A stretch of 64,000 nt of DNA, from assembly GCA_033220425.1 (NCBI GenBank), contig CM065647.1, forward strand, positions 4,898,001-4,962,000, written 5' to 3'. Of the stretch, positions 37,366 through 49,143 are shown piece after piece. Position 1 is the first letter of the stretch. Each line of letters begins with the position of its first letter. Source of the stretch: Lepraria neglecta. Taxonomy: Eukaryota > Ascomycota > Lecanoromycetes > Lecanorales > Stereocaulaceae. The notes under the pieces were generated by a model, which made no database searches, had not been told where the DNA came from, and saw nothing but the letters and a program-made list of their open reading frames with translations. The position numbers and the translations under genes were made by a program.

Positions 37366-40300
37366 ATGACCAGCATCTCTCAGTCAGTCCTCCCACCGCA
37401 AGCACCAAACGCCACACAACAGTCTGTCGCACCAACAAACTCCCCATCCGCTTCCGCCAGCGGGCGAGCACCGCCTCAAGCCGCGAGTACGGCTTCTGCC
37501 TCTGCCTCTGCCTCTGCCAAAACCAGCTACGCCAGCGCGACAAAGAAAACCTTCTCCCCTCCTCCTACCTCAGGCACTTCGACCCCATCAGGGGCAGTGG
37601 GAAGCTCACAGCATGGCAAGGCGGATGTCATGTCACCAGTGAACGGCAAGATCGCTATTCCACCAGCGGTCCCAGCGGTGGGTACACCAACAATAGTCAA
37701 TGGTAACACACCTACGAGCTCTACTTCAGGGGCCGGGGATCACAGCCGCAAGCCCTCGGTCACCATCAGCGCCGCAGGCGCCTCAGGATATTTGCCAAAT
37801 GGAGGTCCGGTAGCAGGAAAACCAAAAGGCGGGAGGGACATACAGTTTGGCTCTGCAGTGCCAGAAGGGTCAGCGGCTGCAGCAAATGCTGCTCCACAGC
37901 CCAACTACTCTGCGAACTCTCTAGCTGTTAATACGCCCTCGAATCCGCGCGTCACCTCACCACAGACATCGCCATCACCCATCCCACAGCCACCTGCAAG
38001 TGGTGGGCGGCCTCCGTCCAGTCTACATGGCAATAGTGCTAGCGTGAGCTTCGGCAATTTCGCTGGTCCGGAAGGAAATGTAAGTCGCGGCAATACTCTC
38101 AGGCATGGGGAATCATTAACCCGTGAATTTCCGCAGATGAGAGCACCAGGCGCAACACAAGGTCCCCTCGCACCTGGTCCACCAACCAATCACTTGCGTC
38201 GTGAGTCGTCGCAATCTCAACACAGTGACATGAGCAATCACGCGATGGGCCCTGCTGCAGGCAGAGGTGGCTATCCTCCCCAAGGTGGCCGAGGAAGAGG
38301 TAGCTTCCAAGCCCATTATTCGCAACAACAGATGCAAGGACCAGGATACTTCTCCCCTAACTCTAGACCACCTCCAAATCAGCCACGCGCCGGCCCAAAC
38401 ATGCCTCCCTACCAAGGACAGAACCGAAATCTCGCACCGTTCCCGAACTCGCCTCACCAGAGTAATCGAAGTCCCGTTCCGCCAAACGCACAGCTGGCTC
38501 ACGCGCAGCCTGGCCAGGTCCCCATGACAAGCCCGCAGATGGGCGGACAGCCATATGGATACCCATATCAATACGTCGGATACCCCCAGAACATGGGTCC
38601 CCACCAAGTAAACCCCCAATCTTTTTCACCTGTGAAGCACAAAGTTCATAATTTTGTTGCAAAAGAGAATCTACCTTCTTTTCCCAGCACACCTCGTGCT
38701 CCGCGTCCCGATTTTTCCCCTGCTACAGGCAATTTTGAACGCATTCTGACATTCAGATCTCAGGGTCAATACGGCATGCCTCAAGGGTATGATCAGAACT
38801 TCATGGCTGCTCAATACAACCAATTTTACATGGGCAATATGCCACCATCCTCTCCACGCCCTGCGCAACAGATGACGCCTGGTCCTCAACAATATCATCC
38901 AGGCCAATATGGGGCTCCACAACAACCGCCATCGATGTCCCGTGAATCGTCATCAGTCTCCCATACGGATAGACCTGGCTCGAGCATTGGTAGGCCTCAG
39001 GCTGGAAGCACGACGCCCGCTATCAGTACCACCGGGCCTCCTGGCCGCCAAGCCAACAGCCCGGCTCCCAAGCCCAACAGCAACTTCCAGCTTCCTCAGA
39101 AGAAAAAGGCTGCACCTCTTAAAATCATTAATCCCGACACTGGAGAGCCCGTCACTTTCGACAAGCAAGCGGTGTCTCCTGCGCCTCCAAGCAAGTCTCA
39201 AACCCCAGCCATCACCTCTACACCCACACCTCCACCTCGTGCACCTAGTCATACTGACTCTCAACATTCTCGAGCCGAGAGCAAAAGTGTCAAGACAGAT
39301 GAAGAGAAGAGGAATGAGATGAGAGATGCTATCGCCAGGAAGATGGAGGCAGACAAAGCAGACGAGCAGCGCCAGAAGCTTGAGGAAGAGTCAAAAGCCT
39401 CTCAGGACAACAAAGATGCTGAAGAGAAAATTTTGAAAGAAAAGGAAGAGGCTGACCAGCAACAACGAGAAGCCGCCCAGGCCCGAGAGATGGCTGAAGA
39501 AGCATTGAAGAAGGACAAAGCTGAGGCAGAAGAGGCCGAAAAGGCTGCCGCAAAAGCCAAAGAAGAGGCCGACGAAGCCGCAGAAAAGGCCCGCAAAGAA
39601 CAAGAGCAAGAGGACGAATTTGCCCGTATGGAAGCTGAATTCGCGGAAATCGAACGCAAGGAAAAGGAAGCCGAAGAGCGATACCAGCAAAAGAAGAAGG
39701 CTGAGAAAGAAGAAGCTGCACGAAAAGAGGCCGAAGCCCTCAAAATGGAGGACGAAGAGATGAAGCGAGCAGAGCGAGAAGCTGAGGAAGCCGAGGAAGC
39801 TAGACTAAAGGAGCTCGAAAAGCCTGAAGGCGACGACTCCCAAAAAGAGCGAGAGAACATGTTTGCTGCTCTTAAGAAGGATGGATCCGCCACTCCTGCC
39901 AGCGATACTCAGGCTGCCGAAGAATCTCAAGTCGACAGCGGCGTTGCTACACCTGCTTCTGATGCTCCTGCTGCTGCATCGCAACCTTCGGCCAGTGTTG
40001 GAAAGAAGAGGCCAGCTGATCTAAAGCTTGACGTAACGAAACCTGTTGAAGCAGCTCAACCCACACCACAGCTAGATAGCCTTCGATCTGCTCGCATGAT
40101 CCAACGGATCGAGGACATCTCCTACCCTGCTGACATCGCCTCGCCTAACCCAGCACTTAACCGAACAGTTCCCATGGGCAAGTTCAGATATGGGAAAGAC
40201 TTTTTGCTGCAATTTGAGACGAAGTTTACCGAGAAACCTTCCATTAATTGGGATGCGCGGCTCAAGGAGACCGTTGGTGATACCACAGAGCCTTCCTCAG

Positions 40301-42355
40301 CTCGTACTCCTGCGCGTGGTAGTGCTGGCGGCTCCTCCATCATGGGAGGACGTCAGGCATCGCACAGAGGCCCCCCGTCGCAACCAGTGATGGGTAGCTT
40401 TGCCCAAGGGGGGAGGACTCTCCCTCCGGGTACCAGCTCGCAGCAACGTTTCGAAGCTGCTACCGCTGGTCGCAGTGCCGCTCCCTCCCGACAAACAATG
40501 ACAAACCCTCTTGCGAACTTCGTTCCAAATCGTACTGGTGGATTTCCTCAGCCTGCTGGTACGAGCGTTAAGATGGACCGCACACCTTCCTCGACGTCCT
40601 TGAATCACCCGAACTCACCACGAAATGCTAGCCAGCGTGGCGGCTCCCAACGTGGCAGCAGAGCGGCCGCGCAGAGAGAGAAACCTGGGGATAATAGCAA
40701 AATGCCATTGACTGCTGGTGCAAATCTCAAGCCCATTGAAGTGACTGCTAGTGGTTGGAAACCCCGGTCTGTTGGTCAAAATGCAACAGGCATGGCTGGT
40801 CCAGCACCAGGAGGCAATGGTCATATGGATCCTGAGCAAGTGCAGCGGAAGGTCAAGTCCAACCTCAACAAGATGACGCCAGAAAAATTCGAAAAGATTT
40901 CTGAACAGATACTGGAGATCAGCGCCCAATCGAAGGACGAGTCTGATGGCAGGACCTTGAGACAGGTCATTCAACTTACCTTTGAGAAAGCAACCGATGA
41001 ATCTCATTGGGCCGAAATGTACGCCCAGTTCTGCAAGCGTATGCTCGAGTCTATGAGTCCTGAGATTAAAGATGAGAACATTCTCGACAAGAAAGGCGAG
41101 GTCGTTCACGGTGGCGCGCTCTTCCGGAAGTACTTACTCAACCGCTGTCAAGAGGAGTTCGAGGCTGGTTGGAAGCTCAACCTGGGTGACAAGCCAGAAG
41201 GCGAGACCGAGGAAGCAGTTATGCTGTCCGATGCATATTACAAAGAGGCCGCCGCCAAGCGACGTGGCTTGGGTCTCGTACGATTCATCGGTGAACTGTA
41301 CAAGCTTGGCATGCTTACAGAGCGCATCATGCATGAGTGTGTTAAGAAGCTTGTCGACTATGAAGGTATACCAGATGAATCCGAGGTGGAGTCTCTTACA
41401 AGTCTGTTGAGGACGATTGGCCGGCCTTTGGACAGTACAGACAAAGGGACCAAGTTCGTGGACGCCTACTTTACGAAGATCAATGAGATGATTGTCATCG
41501 AAGGTCTACCAAGTCGACTGAGATTCATGCTAATGGTAAGCACCGCTTCTCGACATTTTTGCAACAGCTACTTACAACGTACAGGATATCGTCGATCTTC
41601 GAAAGAACGGATGGCAAGGAAAGGGCAGCGCTGTCAAAGGACCCACAACACTCGACGCAGTTCGAGAACAGGTAAGCGCCTTCCACACTGCAATCTCTGT
41701 CAACTCCACTAACAGGAGGTCAGGCTAAACAAGCGGAACGCGAGAAAGAGATGCAACGCCAAGCGGACAACTCGCGTAGAGGAGGAGGCGGCGGAGGTCG
41801 CATGCCTATGGGTCGCGGCGATGCCCGCAACTTCTCTGGTGGAGGTCAGTTTGGTAACATGATGCCACCACCCGACTACCAGAGAAATACCGTCGGTATG
41901 GACGATCTGCGAAGACTTGGCAGCAAAGGTGGCTCGAGACAAGTCAGCTCTCAAGGCCAACCTACTTTCGGCCCTACATCGATGTTCGGTGGTCCACGAG
42001 GATCAAATACTCGGAGACCAGGAATGGGTGCTGCCCCGAAGGATGACTCGGGCGCGTCCAGTCGGACCGGTACCCCGCCAGCTCAGAAGGAGAAGAAAGA
42101 AAAGGAAGAGAGGGAAGCTGCGAAGTCTGCCAATACGTTCAGGTAAAGATTCTTGGCTTCTGCTATCTTCTATTCATGCACTAACACGTACACAGTGCTC
42201 TCGCAGGCCTAGAATCTTCCGAAGCCGCCGAGACTGCCTCTCCCTCCACGTCGCCACCGGTAGCCAAATCACAACCAGTCGAACGCCAGCGATCGAAATC
42301 ACCCAAAAGCAAAGACTCAGCCGAAGGGGATGGCTCGAAGGCTGAATCCTCATGA
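37366..42355 (+). CDS. Eukaryotic translation initiation factor 4G (eIF4F large subunit)
   Basis: Scaffold of the eIF4F cap-binding complex, joining eIF4E, eIF4A and poly(A)-binding protein on mRNA in the cytoplasm. Clear introns lie at 41536-41584, 41672-41723 and 42143-42195; two further stop-free introns of 57 bp (38080-38136) and 132 bp (38632-38763) are very likely inside the first long frame. With all five removed the product is 1,548 aa; without those two it is 1,611 aa. The N-terminal 550 residues are Pro/Gln/Ser-rich with RGG-like patches. A Glu/Lys-rich helical region follows (about 580-760). The eIF4E-binding motif YxxxxLL is seen as YGKDFLL near residue 879. The MIF4G domain (MTPEKFEKISEQILEI to VDLRKNGWQGKG) spans about 1095-1350. 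The C-terminus has RGG and Ser/Lys-rich tails. Length and order match fungal eIF4G. It is the first gene of the conserved block. Confidence 0.95.
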
Positions 42356-43953
42356 GGCGGCCCTGCCATCTCATTCTAATCTACATCCCACCAAGTGGCA
42401 ACGACACTGGGGGCAGCCACACCCAACGACATCCGCACCACATACATCCGGCCACATTCGAGAGCGCTCAATGATATCAGCAATTGCACCAAATCGATAC
42501 ACTGTCCAAAAGTTTCTTCTTTCATATCGGGGTCTAGACGTCGTTCACAGGCGCCAGGACCATAAAAGGAAGGCTGGTATACGGCATTGGTACACACGCG
42601 CCGCAGGGCTCACGGTGGCTGCGCTATACTAGGAGCTCGAGCTTTCACATTCTTCAATTCAGACAACGCCGGCCGGACCGCGACCTTCCTCCACCTCGGC
42701 CAAACAAACATCGCTCTACCTGCTCGTGGGGATGCGGAAACACCTTGGCTGTGAGATGGACATAGCATCGAAGGCAAAGTAGCAAGGTATAGGCACAGGC
42801 ACGGGAGGGCGGCTGAGGGCTTTATTTCATCAAGACCGATCGATTCACTGGCATTGCGATTGCGAGTTTGGGGGGTTCTTCATTATGCATGCATTGTCTT
42901 ATCAGAACAGAAGCATCTTACCTTAGTACCCTTTTAATGCTATATGCACTTATCATACTGCCTGCGGGCGTCGAGTACCTTAGGTTGAATCAAAACTTTT
43001 TTACCTTCAGACTTGCATTCGAAGAGCCTGATTGGCAAAAAAGAGTTGACATATGGGTATCCTCCACTTCCTTGCATTACCATTGGCCGTTGTATCCTTC
43101 AGATTCCCCCGCCACGACTGAACCGCTGGACTTGGTCTCAAAAACGCACACTAAAAACTTTGCGCTCCTGCATCATAGCTTGGCTCTCTCTCACCCCTCT
43201 ACTCCGACTCCCTCACACCTTGAGCTTCCAAACTCACCCATGGTAAAAGATGAAGATCTAACCCCTAAGCCAAACACCACAACTGCAATCGGCCTTCTCC
43301 ATTCCCTGTTACCGGAAAGCAAGTGTCTGTCATCAGGACATATCCGGATCACCCAGTATACTTTTGAGATCGAATTGAGAGTACATAAAGTGATGTGGGT
43401 CGGCAATGAGAATAAGGCATGCGAACTGGCAGCTTAGCGACCACCTTTCACATTCCCCGAATCCATTCAACGTGTTTGCTTGCAGTGTGCAGGCTCAATA
43501 GGCTAAACCATACACAACCAGCTGGGAAGGCCCAAGGTACAGAAGGAAGAAAGAGGTAATAACGAGGTTACATTCATGAGGAATAGAGCAGAGAACGAGC
43601 CAGCGTCGGAGTGTTGACGTTATGAGCGAGGTTGGCAGGCGGACCACATCACACACTCATCACCATGCACGCATACTTGACTCAAAGAACTGTTCATTGC
43701 CTCTATGAGCTATGCAATACATTAGAATGTGGCCTTAAACCATGAGTTCCACCCATCGCAAAGCCATCTAACCCGTGGCGTGATTTCGTAATCCATGCTT
43801 CCTGATTCATACAACGTAACCCATGCAGCGCTAAGATCAAATAAACAAAACGAAAACACTATCATACAGCCCTCTTCTAATCTTAAAAACCCCTGCTGTC
43901 CCTGCGCTGTGATATACTGTAACGATTCCAGTGTAAAAAGACAACAAACCCCC
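42356..43953. other. Interval between eIF4G and the disordered-protein gene; no gene supported
   Basis: This 1.6 kb is flanked by the 3' ends of two convergent genes and probably consists of their 3' untranslated regions plus spacer. An open stretch at 42868-43437 (plus, 189 codons) has an ATG-poor, low-information composition and no recognisable domain; I do not call it a gene. Confidence 0.55.
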
Positions 43954-46900
43954 TCAATGCTCATGGCCCACACAAGCTTTCGAATCATAACTCAAGGGGG
44001 GAAGCCAGCGCGGCCTGTCCACCTTGTGAGCATCCTCATCCTCCAGAGCATTGGCCTTACGATCCTCTAGCTTCAAATTGTTCATGAGCCGATTGTTAGC
44101 TTTCTTTGCATTATCTTCGAGCTCTTTCTGCAAAATCTTTTGCGTCTCTGTACTTGACATCCGCTTTGCAGGTCTTTTAGGGCTTGGACTTCGTGAAGGT
44201 CTATCAGATGCGCTATCGTGGCTGATGATCTCAACATCCTTGGCGAAGCAGAGTGCTTTTCTGCCACCATCTCTTGGAGAACAAATTGGTGTATTGCTTT
44301 TCGTGCTTGTGCTTGTGGGCGACCCTTGATTGAAGAGATGGGTTAGCTCGTTGTCCAATTCGTAGCCAGCGTATGCAGTATGCTTCACCTCGGCCGATTC
44401 GAAACGCTTGATCCCAAATTCGGGTTTGCGAGCCGGCTTCGGACTCTCGTTCTTGATCCTGGCGCTTCCAGATCTACTGCAGGGTGAACCATCGCAGCGA
44501 GCCGCCTTCCTTTCTTTCCGTGAAGCACGCCTACTCAAGGGTGACTTCGTACTCATTGGTGACAAAGGTGACCCAAGGCTCAAAGGACTGGCGGTAAGGC
44601 TGGCGGTCTTTTGAGGAGTAACGTTCACTGATTGCGGGCTGTGTGGCGCCTTTTCATCTGGATTGGGAGTGTGTTGTTGCTTTGTACACATTTCTTCAAC
44701 GTACTCTTCTGGTAGACTCTCGTCTTCCAGGAACATACAAGGGATCAGCCCAACTGCTATCGTTGTAGCCGTGTAAGTTTTCTGAGCGTCCAGGACCTTC
44801 TCGCTCTCTGAGGTGCGATCTGGAGAGTGTGATGACGAGGGTTTGATGCCCATGTTTTCTGGTCCAAGGAGAGGTATGTCGGTGCCATCGTGGGCGACCA
44901 AAGCTTCAACAATCTTGGCGCTTGGATAGGCGTGCTCAGATCGCACATGAAGGTTTGGAAATGGCGAAGGTGCTGAGCAAGATGGACTATGTGTGGTCAA
45001 GGCACAACTCTGGTCTATAGAATTGCTAAAAGGGGATTCCAACACCCTGGAGTCCTTGAGTGCAGACTCTATCTCCGCATCTTTGCAAGAAGCACCAGGG
45101 CGTCTAGTCAAGTATGGAGGGCCGAGGTCGAGAAGCCCTGAAGCCTTCATACCATTATAAGCATCTCCAAGCGCCTGGTAGGCCTCCTGCTCAGCCGAAG
45201 TAGTGACGAAAACATTCTGAAAGGCCTCCTGCGCAGACGTAGAGTCGACAGTAGCATCTATAGAGTCCGATCGCGACGAGCTTGTTTCTGGATTCTTAGC
45301 CTTGAAGGCCAATAAATCCTCAACTGTCAGACTGATTGACATTATTGTGTACTTCGAGGCTATAGGTAGATCGAAGGTTGGGGAATCTGCCAAGGGTAAG
45401 GTTGACTCCATAGGCGAGTTATCGAAGGTGCCATGTGATGGTGAACCCTTGTTCTCGCTAGTGTGGCCCAAAGGCAAGAATGAGTATTGTGCAGATACAC
45501 TCTGTGGCGTAGGTAGTTTGTCACGAGCACGTCTCTCTATAGCTCCAACATCACAGCGGAGATCACTTGTAGGAGATTGGCTGGGACCCATGGTTGTCGG
45601 CTTAGCCACGGGTAATTCCATGTCTAAATCAGTGACCCAGGCGTCAACGACTTCCGAATTATATTTCGACGTTGGGGAAGAATGTCCCACTTTGCAGTCG
45701 ACCTTGCTTTCTCCGGCCATGCTGGTTGCAGGCTTTGCTGTGTCTTTTGGACTATTCAATGCTCGGAATGGGAGCTCCGCTTTCCATTGAACCTTGGTCT
45801 CTCCAGTCGTGGCGTTTCCGACCTCTAACCCGTCTCTCCAGGTCTCAACATTCTCAATTGATATCCTCATGGGAGACCTGCTAAGCTTGAGACTGGAACG
45901 TGTGCTAGTATCCGACTCGGTATCAGCTCCAAGCATTGCTTCAAGGTATCGCGAGTACCGCTCGGCTTTGCGTTGCTCCCAAGCGGCTCGGGAGCCCATG
46001 CTTGCAAGCTCAGAGCTTGTTCCGGAAGACTCAGCGTCGGCCTCATAAGTATCGGCAGACAGTAGCTGTGAAGGCAAACACCACTTAGACTCGATTCCCT
46101 CCGGAGAGGAAGGAAGCAGGTCCTTCAGGCCATTTTTGGGACTTGTAGTACGTGGGAGAGAAGGACGCTCGGGAGAGGTGCGTCGGCCCAAAGGGTCCCT
46201 AAGAGTTGACAAAGCGGACGAGTCGAAACGGATGGGAGAGCAATGAGGGCATGGCGACGTACTCTTGGCCTCCGCCGATACGGGAACGATAGGCTTTAAG
46301 CAAGCTGGAGAGAAACCGTCAGAATCTGTTTTCTCAGCATTGCTCTCAGCCTCGGCAACGTAGCCTTTATCGTCGCCGAGATAATATTTCTTTGGCTCCA
46401 GGGATGGTTTCAACTCTAATGCGGAGGTAACGAAGGAGATACCACGAGAGTGTGAGCCATCTTTGTCGATGTAAGGATCTTCCAAGTCTAAAGATACAGC
46501 ATGGAGGTCACTGGGAATGTTTTTGTCAGGCATCTGGTCGGCAGGGATTCTAGTTGGACTAGGCCAAAAATTGGTCGAAGGAGGAGGTAATTTCGTGCGT
46601 GCCATCATCCTGGAAACTCCAATTGTTGTCGGCCTGCTCGGGCTTTCGGTGAGGAATAGGCTGGGAATTTCCACATCAAGCTTTGGTGGCTTCTCATCGG
46701 TCGTTGGCACCAGCGTCGTGAGCGATTCAGGGACACCTGCTTCAAGATCCCGTGCTCGAGAGCTAAAAGGGCTGATTCGGCTTCTGGCCGAGGACATCAA
46801 GGACGGTCGGTGTATCAGAGTCTTGGGTATCTCGGGCTTGGACTGTCCCAACGTGAGGTGTTCATGGTGGTCTCTTTCTGGAGGGAGTTGATACCAGTAA

Positions 46901-47172
46901 GCCGTTCGCGAGCGGACGAACTTGGAGAGAGTTGAGCAAGCAGTTGACAGAGGGTTGTGAGGCTTTTTGGGAGAGGTCTGCGAGGAGTCTTCGTTGACCC
47001 GAGCCGTGATTAATGGGCTGGTGCAATATTGGCTTTCCAGCCCGGACAGCTGGCTGTAATAGCCAGAGTAGACAGATCCGCGTGGGGTTTCGGAACTGGG
47101 CTTCTTTTTGTCTGCTTGTGGATCTTCGCTGCCCAGCCTCCACCAGCTGAGCTTCTTGCTAAGGAAAGCCAT
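43954..47172 (-). CDS. Large Ser/Pro/Thr-rich, mostly disordered protein of unknown function
   Basis: A single minus-strand exon from an ATG at 47172 (MAFLSKKLSWWRLGSEDPQA) gives 1,072 aa. The frame continues upstream to a TTG at 47280, but the ATG starts the conserved-looking basic N-terminus. Almost the whole protein is Ser/Pro/Thr/Glu-rich with many SP and TP dipeptides and RxxS-like sites, which suggests a phosphorylated, disordered protein. Charged basic patches (SRRASRKERKAARCD) precede a more conserved-looking C-terminus, with KALCFAKDVEIISHDSA, a helical ETQKILQKELEDNAKKANNR segment, and the ending RPRWLPPLSYDSKACVGHEH. No domain, signal peptide or membrane helix is visible. It diverges from the RRM gene with 394 bp between start codons. 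The family was not recognised. Confidence 0.75.
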   Translation of the reverse strand: MAFLSKKLSWWRLGSEDPQADKKKPSSETPRGSVYSGYYSQLSGLESQYCTSPLITARVNEDSSQTSPKKPHNPLSTACSTLSKFVRSRTAYWYQLPPERDHHEHLTLGQSKPEIPKTLIHRPSLMSSARSRISPFSSRARDLEAGVPESLTTLVPTTDEKPPKLDVEIPSLFLTESPSRPTTIGVSRMMARTKLPPPSTNFWPSPTRIPADQMPDKNIPSDLHAVSLDLEDPYIDKDGSHSRGISFVTSALELKPSLEPKKYYLGDDKGYVAEAESNAEKTDSDGFSPACLKPIVPVSAEAKSTSPCPHCSPIRFDSSALSTLRDPLGRRTSPERPSLPRTTSPKNGLKDLLPSSPEGIESKWCLPSQLLSADTYEADAESSGTSSELASMGSRAAWEQRKAERYSRYLEAMLGADTESDTSTRSSLKLSRSPMRISIENVETWRDGLEVGNATTGETKVQWKAELPFRALNSPKDTAKPATSMAGESKVDCKVGHSSPTSKYNSEVVDAWVTDLDMELPVAKPTTMGPSQSPTSDLRCDVGAIERRARDKLPTPQSVSAQYSFLPLGHTSENKGSPSHGTFDNSPMESTLPLADSPTFDLPIASKYTIMSISLTVEDLLAFKAKNPETSSSRSDSIDATVDSTSAQEAFQNVFVTTSAEQEAYQALGDAYNGMKASGLLDLGPPYLTRRPGASCKDAEIESALKDSRVLESPFSNSIDQSCALTTHSPSCSAPSPFPNLHVRSEHAYPSAKIVEALVAHDGTDIPLLGPENMGIKPSSSHSPDRTSESEKVLDAQKTYTATTIAVGLIPCMFLEDESLPEEYVEEMCTKQQHTPNPDEKAPHSPQSVNVTPQKTASLTASPLSLGSPLSPMSTKSPLSRRASRKERKAARCDGSPCSRSGSARIKNESPKPARKPEFGIKRFESAEVKHTAYAGYELDNELTHLFNQGSPTSTSTKSNTPICSPRDGGRKALCFAKDVEIISHDSASDRPSRSPSPKRPAKRMSSTETQKILQKELEDNAKKANNRLMNNLKLEDRKANALEDEDAHKVDRPRWLPPLSYDSKACVGHEH

Positions 47173-47566
47173 GCTTGCGTCAAATTCAATGCACCTCGAC
47201 GTCCAGGAATTGCCGGAAATAAACTGAATTCCCAATAATTGCACCCAAAAGAACCAGGAACACCAGAAAGTACCAAACAATGCAGAAAAGAAACCCTACA
47301 AAAGCATTGAAGAATTGAAATTGCAGAAACAAAACAAATGGGACTTAGAATGATGGCAGTTGCCAATTGGGGCGTTATGTACGGTAAAGTAAACACGCGC
47401 TTAGGAGCCGCGAAACGTTCCTTCCGCTTTGGAAACTCTTGGCCGCAAATATTTACCAACACTGCATTTCCAACACAACAGCATCTAGCTGTGACACTGG
47501 CAAGAGCCAAGCAGAGGTGTCTACAGAGCGCTACTGACCTAGTGGTGATACCTACTAACAACAGCT
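47173..47566. promoter_or_regulatory. Shared upstream region of two divergent genes
   Basis: The 394 bp between the ATGs at 47172 (minus) and 47567 (plus) must hold both leaders and promoters. No specific site is assigned. Confidence 0.55.
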
Positions 47567-48845
47567 ATGGCAGCCATGAAAGATGCCGTCTCTTTTGACG
47601 AGATCATTCAGGCCGGTGAGTTTTGCGCCTCAGGACTTCTGTCTCTCATTCGCTCACATTAGGCAAGGGCGACAACGAGCAGAGAAGCAGAGGCTTGCAG
47701 ACGAGATACTTGGACGGGGGCGTAAGAACAATACTCTAAAAGATGGCAGTCGCAAGCCAGGCACTGGACCCAGCCTTGCGAGCAGAGTGGGCATTACCAA
47801 GGTATGCATAGGCGTCCATTGAAAGGACTGCATATGGAAAAGAGGCTCATCCGAAGGGTCTACAGGCATCTCAACGCTCGGGCTCCAACACACCGAAGCC
47901 TAAAGCAGACATCGAAGCAACATGGGGCCACGACCTCCACCGCGCCAACAACCCCAGAGCCCCACGCGTTACTCGTCCACCTCGGGAGAACCCCATGGTC
48001 CGTCTAAAGAATGATCTCCTATATGATGCGGCCGTTGGCCAATCAGCGCGCAACGGCACCTCCACCGCGGCGGCTTCCAGAGGTTTTGGCGAGGAAATAA
48101 GCATACGAGGAACCGCTGGTCCATACGTGGTCATCGGCAGCAACTTTGCTCCGGGAACGACTGCTGCCGACATTGAATCTGCTATGATACCAAGTGGTGG
48201 TGAAATGCAGAGCTGTAGGATTATGAGCGCTTCGCCTACCGTTATTGCGGAGATTGTGTTCACAGAGAAGCACAATGCTGAGAGTGTTATCTCAACTTTC
48301 AACAATAAGAAGGTAAGATGCTACTCTTGGCCAATGGTATACTGGATCTAACACATTGATCTCAGGCCGACGGCCGCATCCTCCACGTCTACATGAAAAC
48401 CGGCGGCCCCTCCCCGTCCCCTGCAGGCACCCTCATCCGCAAAACCCCCATGGAACCGCGCGCCTCTCGCATCGACCTCACACGCACTGAGCCACCCTCA
48501 TACGACAGCCAAAGAGAGCAACAAGACCGCAGCAGAAGACGAGCAGATCCTGAATTTCAAGATGGAAGCTTTGGCTTTGACACCAAGGACGAACAAATGG
48601 ACGTGGATATAGATACGGCTATTGCTGCACCTGTTCCAGCTTCTACTCCTCTGGGTGTCTCCCGTCCTGACCGCCGTGATGATCGACGCGATGACCGACG
48701 AGAGCCTCGCTACGATGCTCCAAGAGATGGTGGGCGAGGTAGAAGTTACTATGATAGGGACAGAGATGGTGGGAGGCCGAGGAACGATCAGCGCCTGTAC
48801 AGTGATGATCTTTATCCTCGTCCGCGAGGGCGTGGCTTTAGGTAA
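47567..48845 (+). CDS. RRM RNA-binding protein with Arg-rich tail, possibly mRNA-export related
   Basis: Exons 47567-47615, 47668-47801, 47866-48312 and 48366-48845 (sum 1,110 nt) give 369 aa. The first acceptor must be GGCAAG at 47667; the AG four bases upstream (47661-47662) would close the frame. The N-terminus (FDEIIQAGRQRAEKQRLADE, then ILGRGRK) is a basic helix. A single RRM lies at about 146-222: PYVVIGSNFAPGTTAADIES provides the RNP2-like strand, then IMSASPTVIAEIVFTEKHNA and GRILHVYMK. The RNP1 is atypical, lacking the usual aromatic pair. The C-terminus is Asp/Arg-rich (RPDRRDDRRDDRREPRYD, RGRSYYDRDRD, RPRGRGFR) and suggests RNA or protein contacts in the nucleus. The architecture recalls ALYREF/Yra1-like mRNA-export adaptors, but that is inference; a generic RRM protein is the safe call. 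Confidence 0.82.
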
Positions 48846-49143
48846 CGGGATTGCATCAACTGCAACACTGAATCTGGCCGTTCTCGAGGCCTTGCTCTAA
48901 CTCATGACTGTCGTTACTATGTAACCTAGCGGAATCATTGGCATTGCAAAGCGTGGTGTTCGAAGGCGTCAGCACTGCTTACTGTCGTTCGCTACGTAGT
49001 GATCATCGATGGATAGACAGACACGTAGCAAAAGTGACTCTCGGAAAACCAAATGGAATCTTTGAAAATTGTTGACCTTAAGAGCGTTGATTCGTAATTT
49101 CTGTATCTCATTTACGCTAACGACTTTGAAGTACGTTCACCCA
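48846..49143. other. Short convergent spacer
   Basis: These 298 bp separate the stop codons of the RRM gene and the GH92 gene. Only 3' untranslated sequence is expected. Confidence 0.6.

Noticed and set aside
42868-43437. 189-codon plus-strand open frame after eIF4G
   Set aside because: No domain or intron structure, low-information composition, and it lies between two convergent gene ends.
47173-47280. Upstream extension of the 1,072-aa protein
   Set aside because: The extension begins at TTG, and the ATG at 47172 starts the first protein-like sequence.
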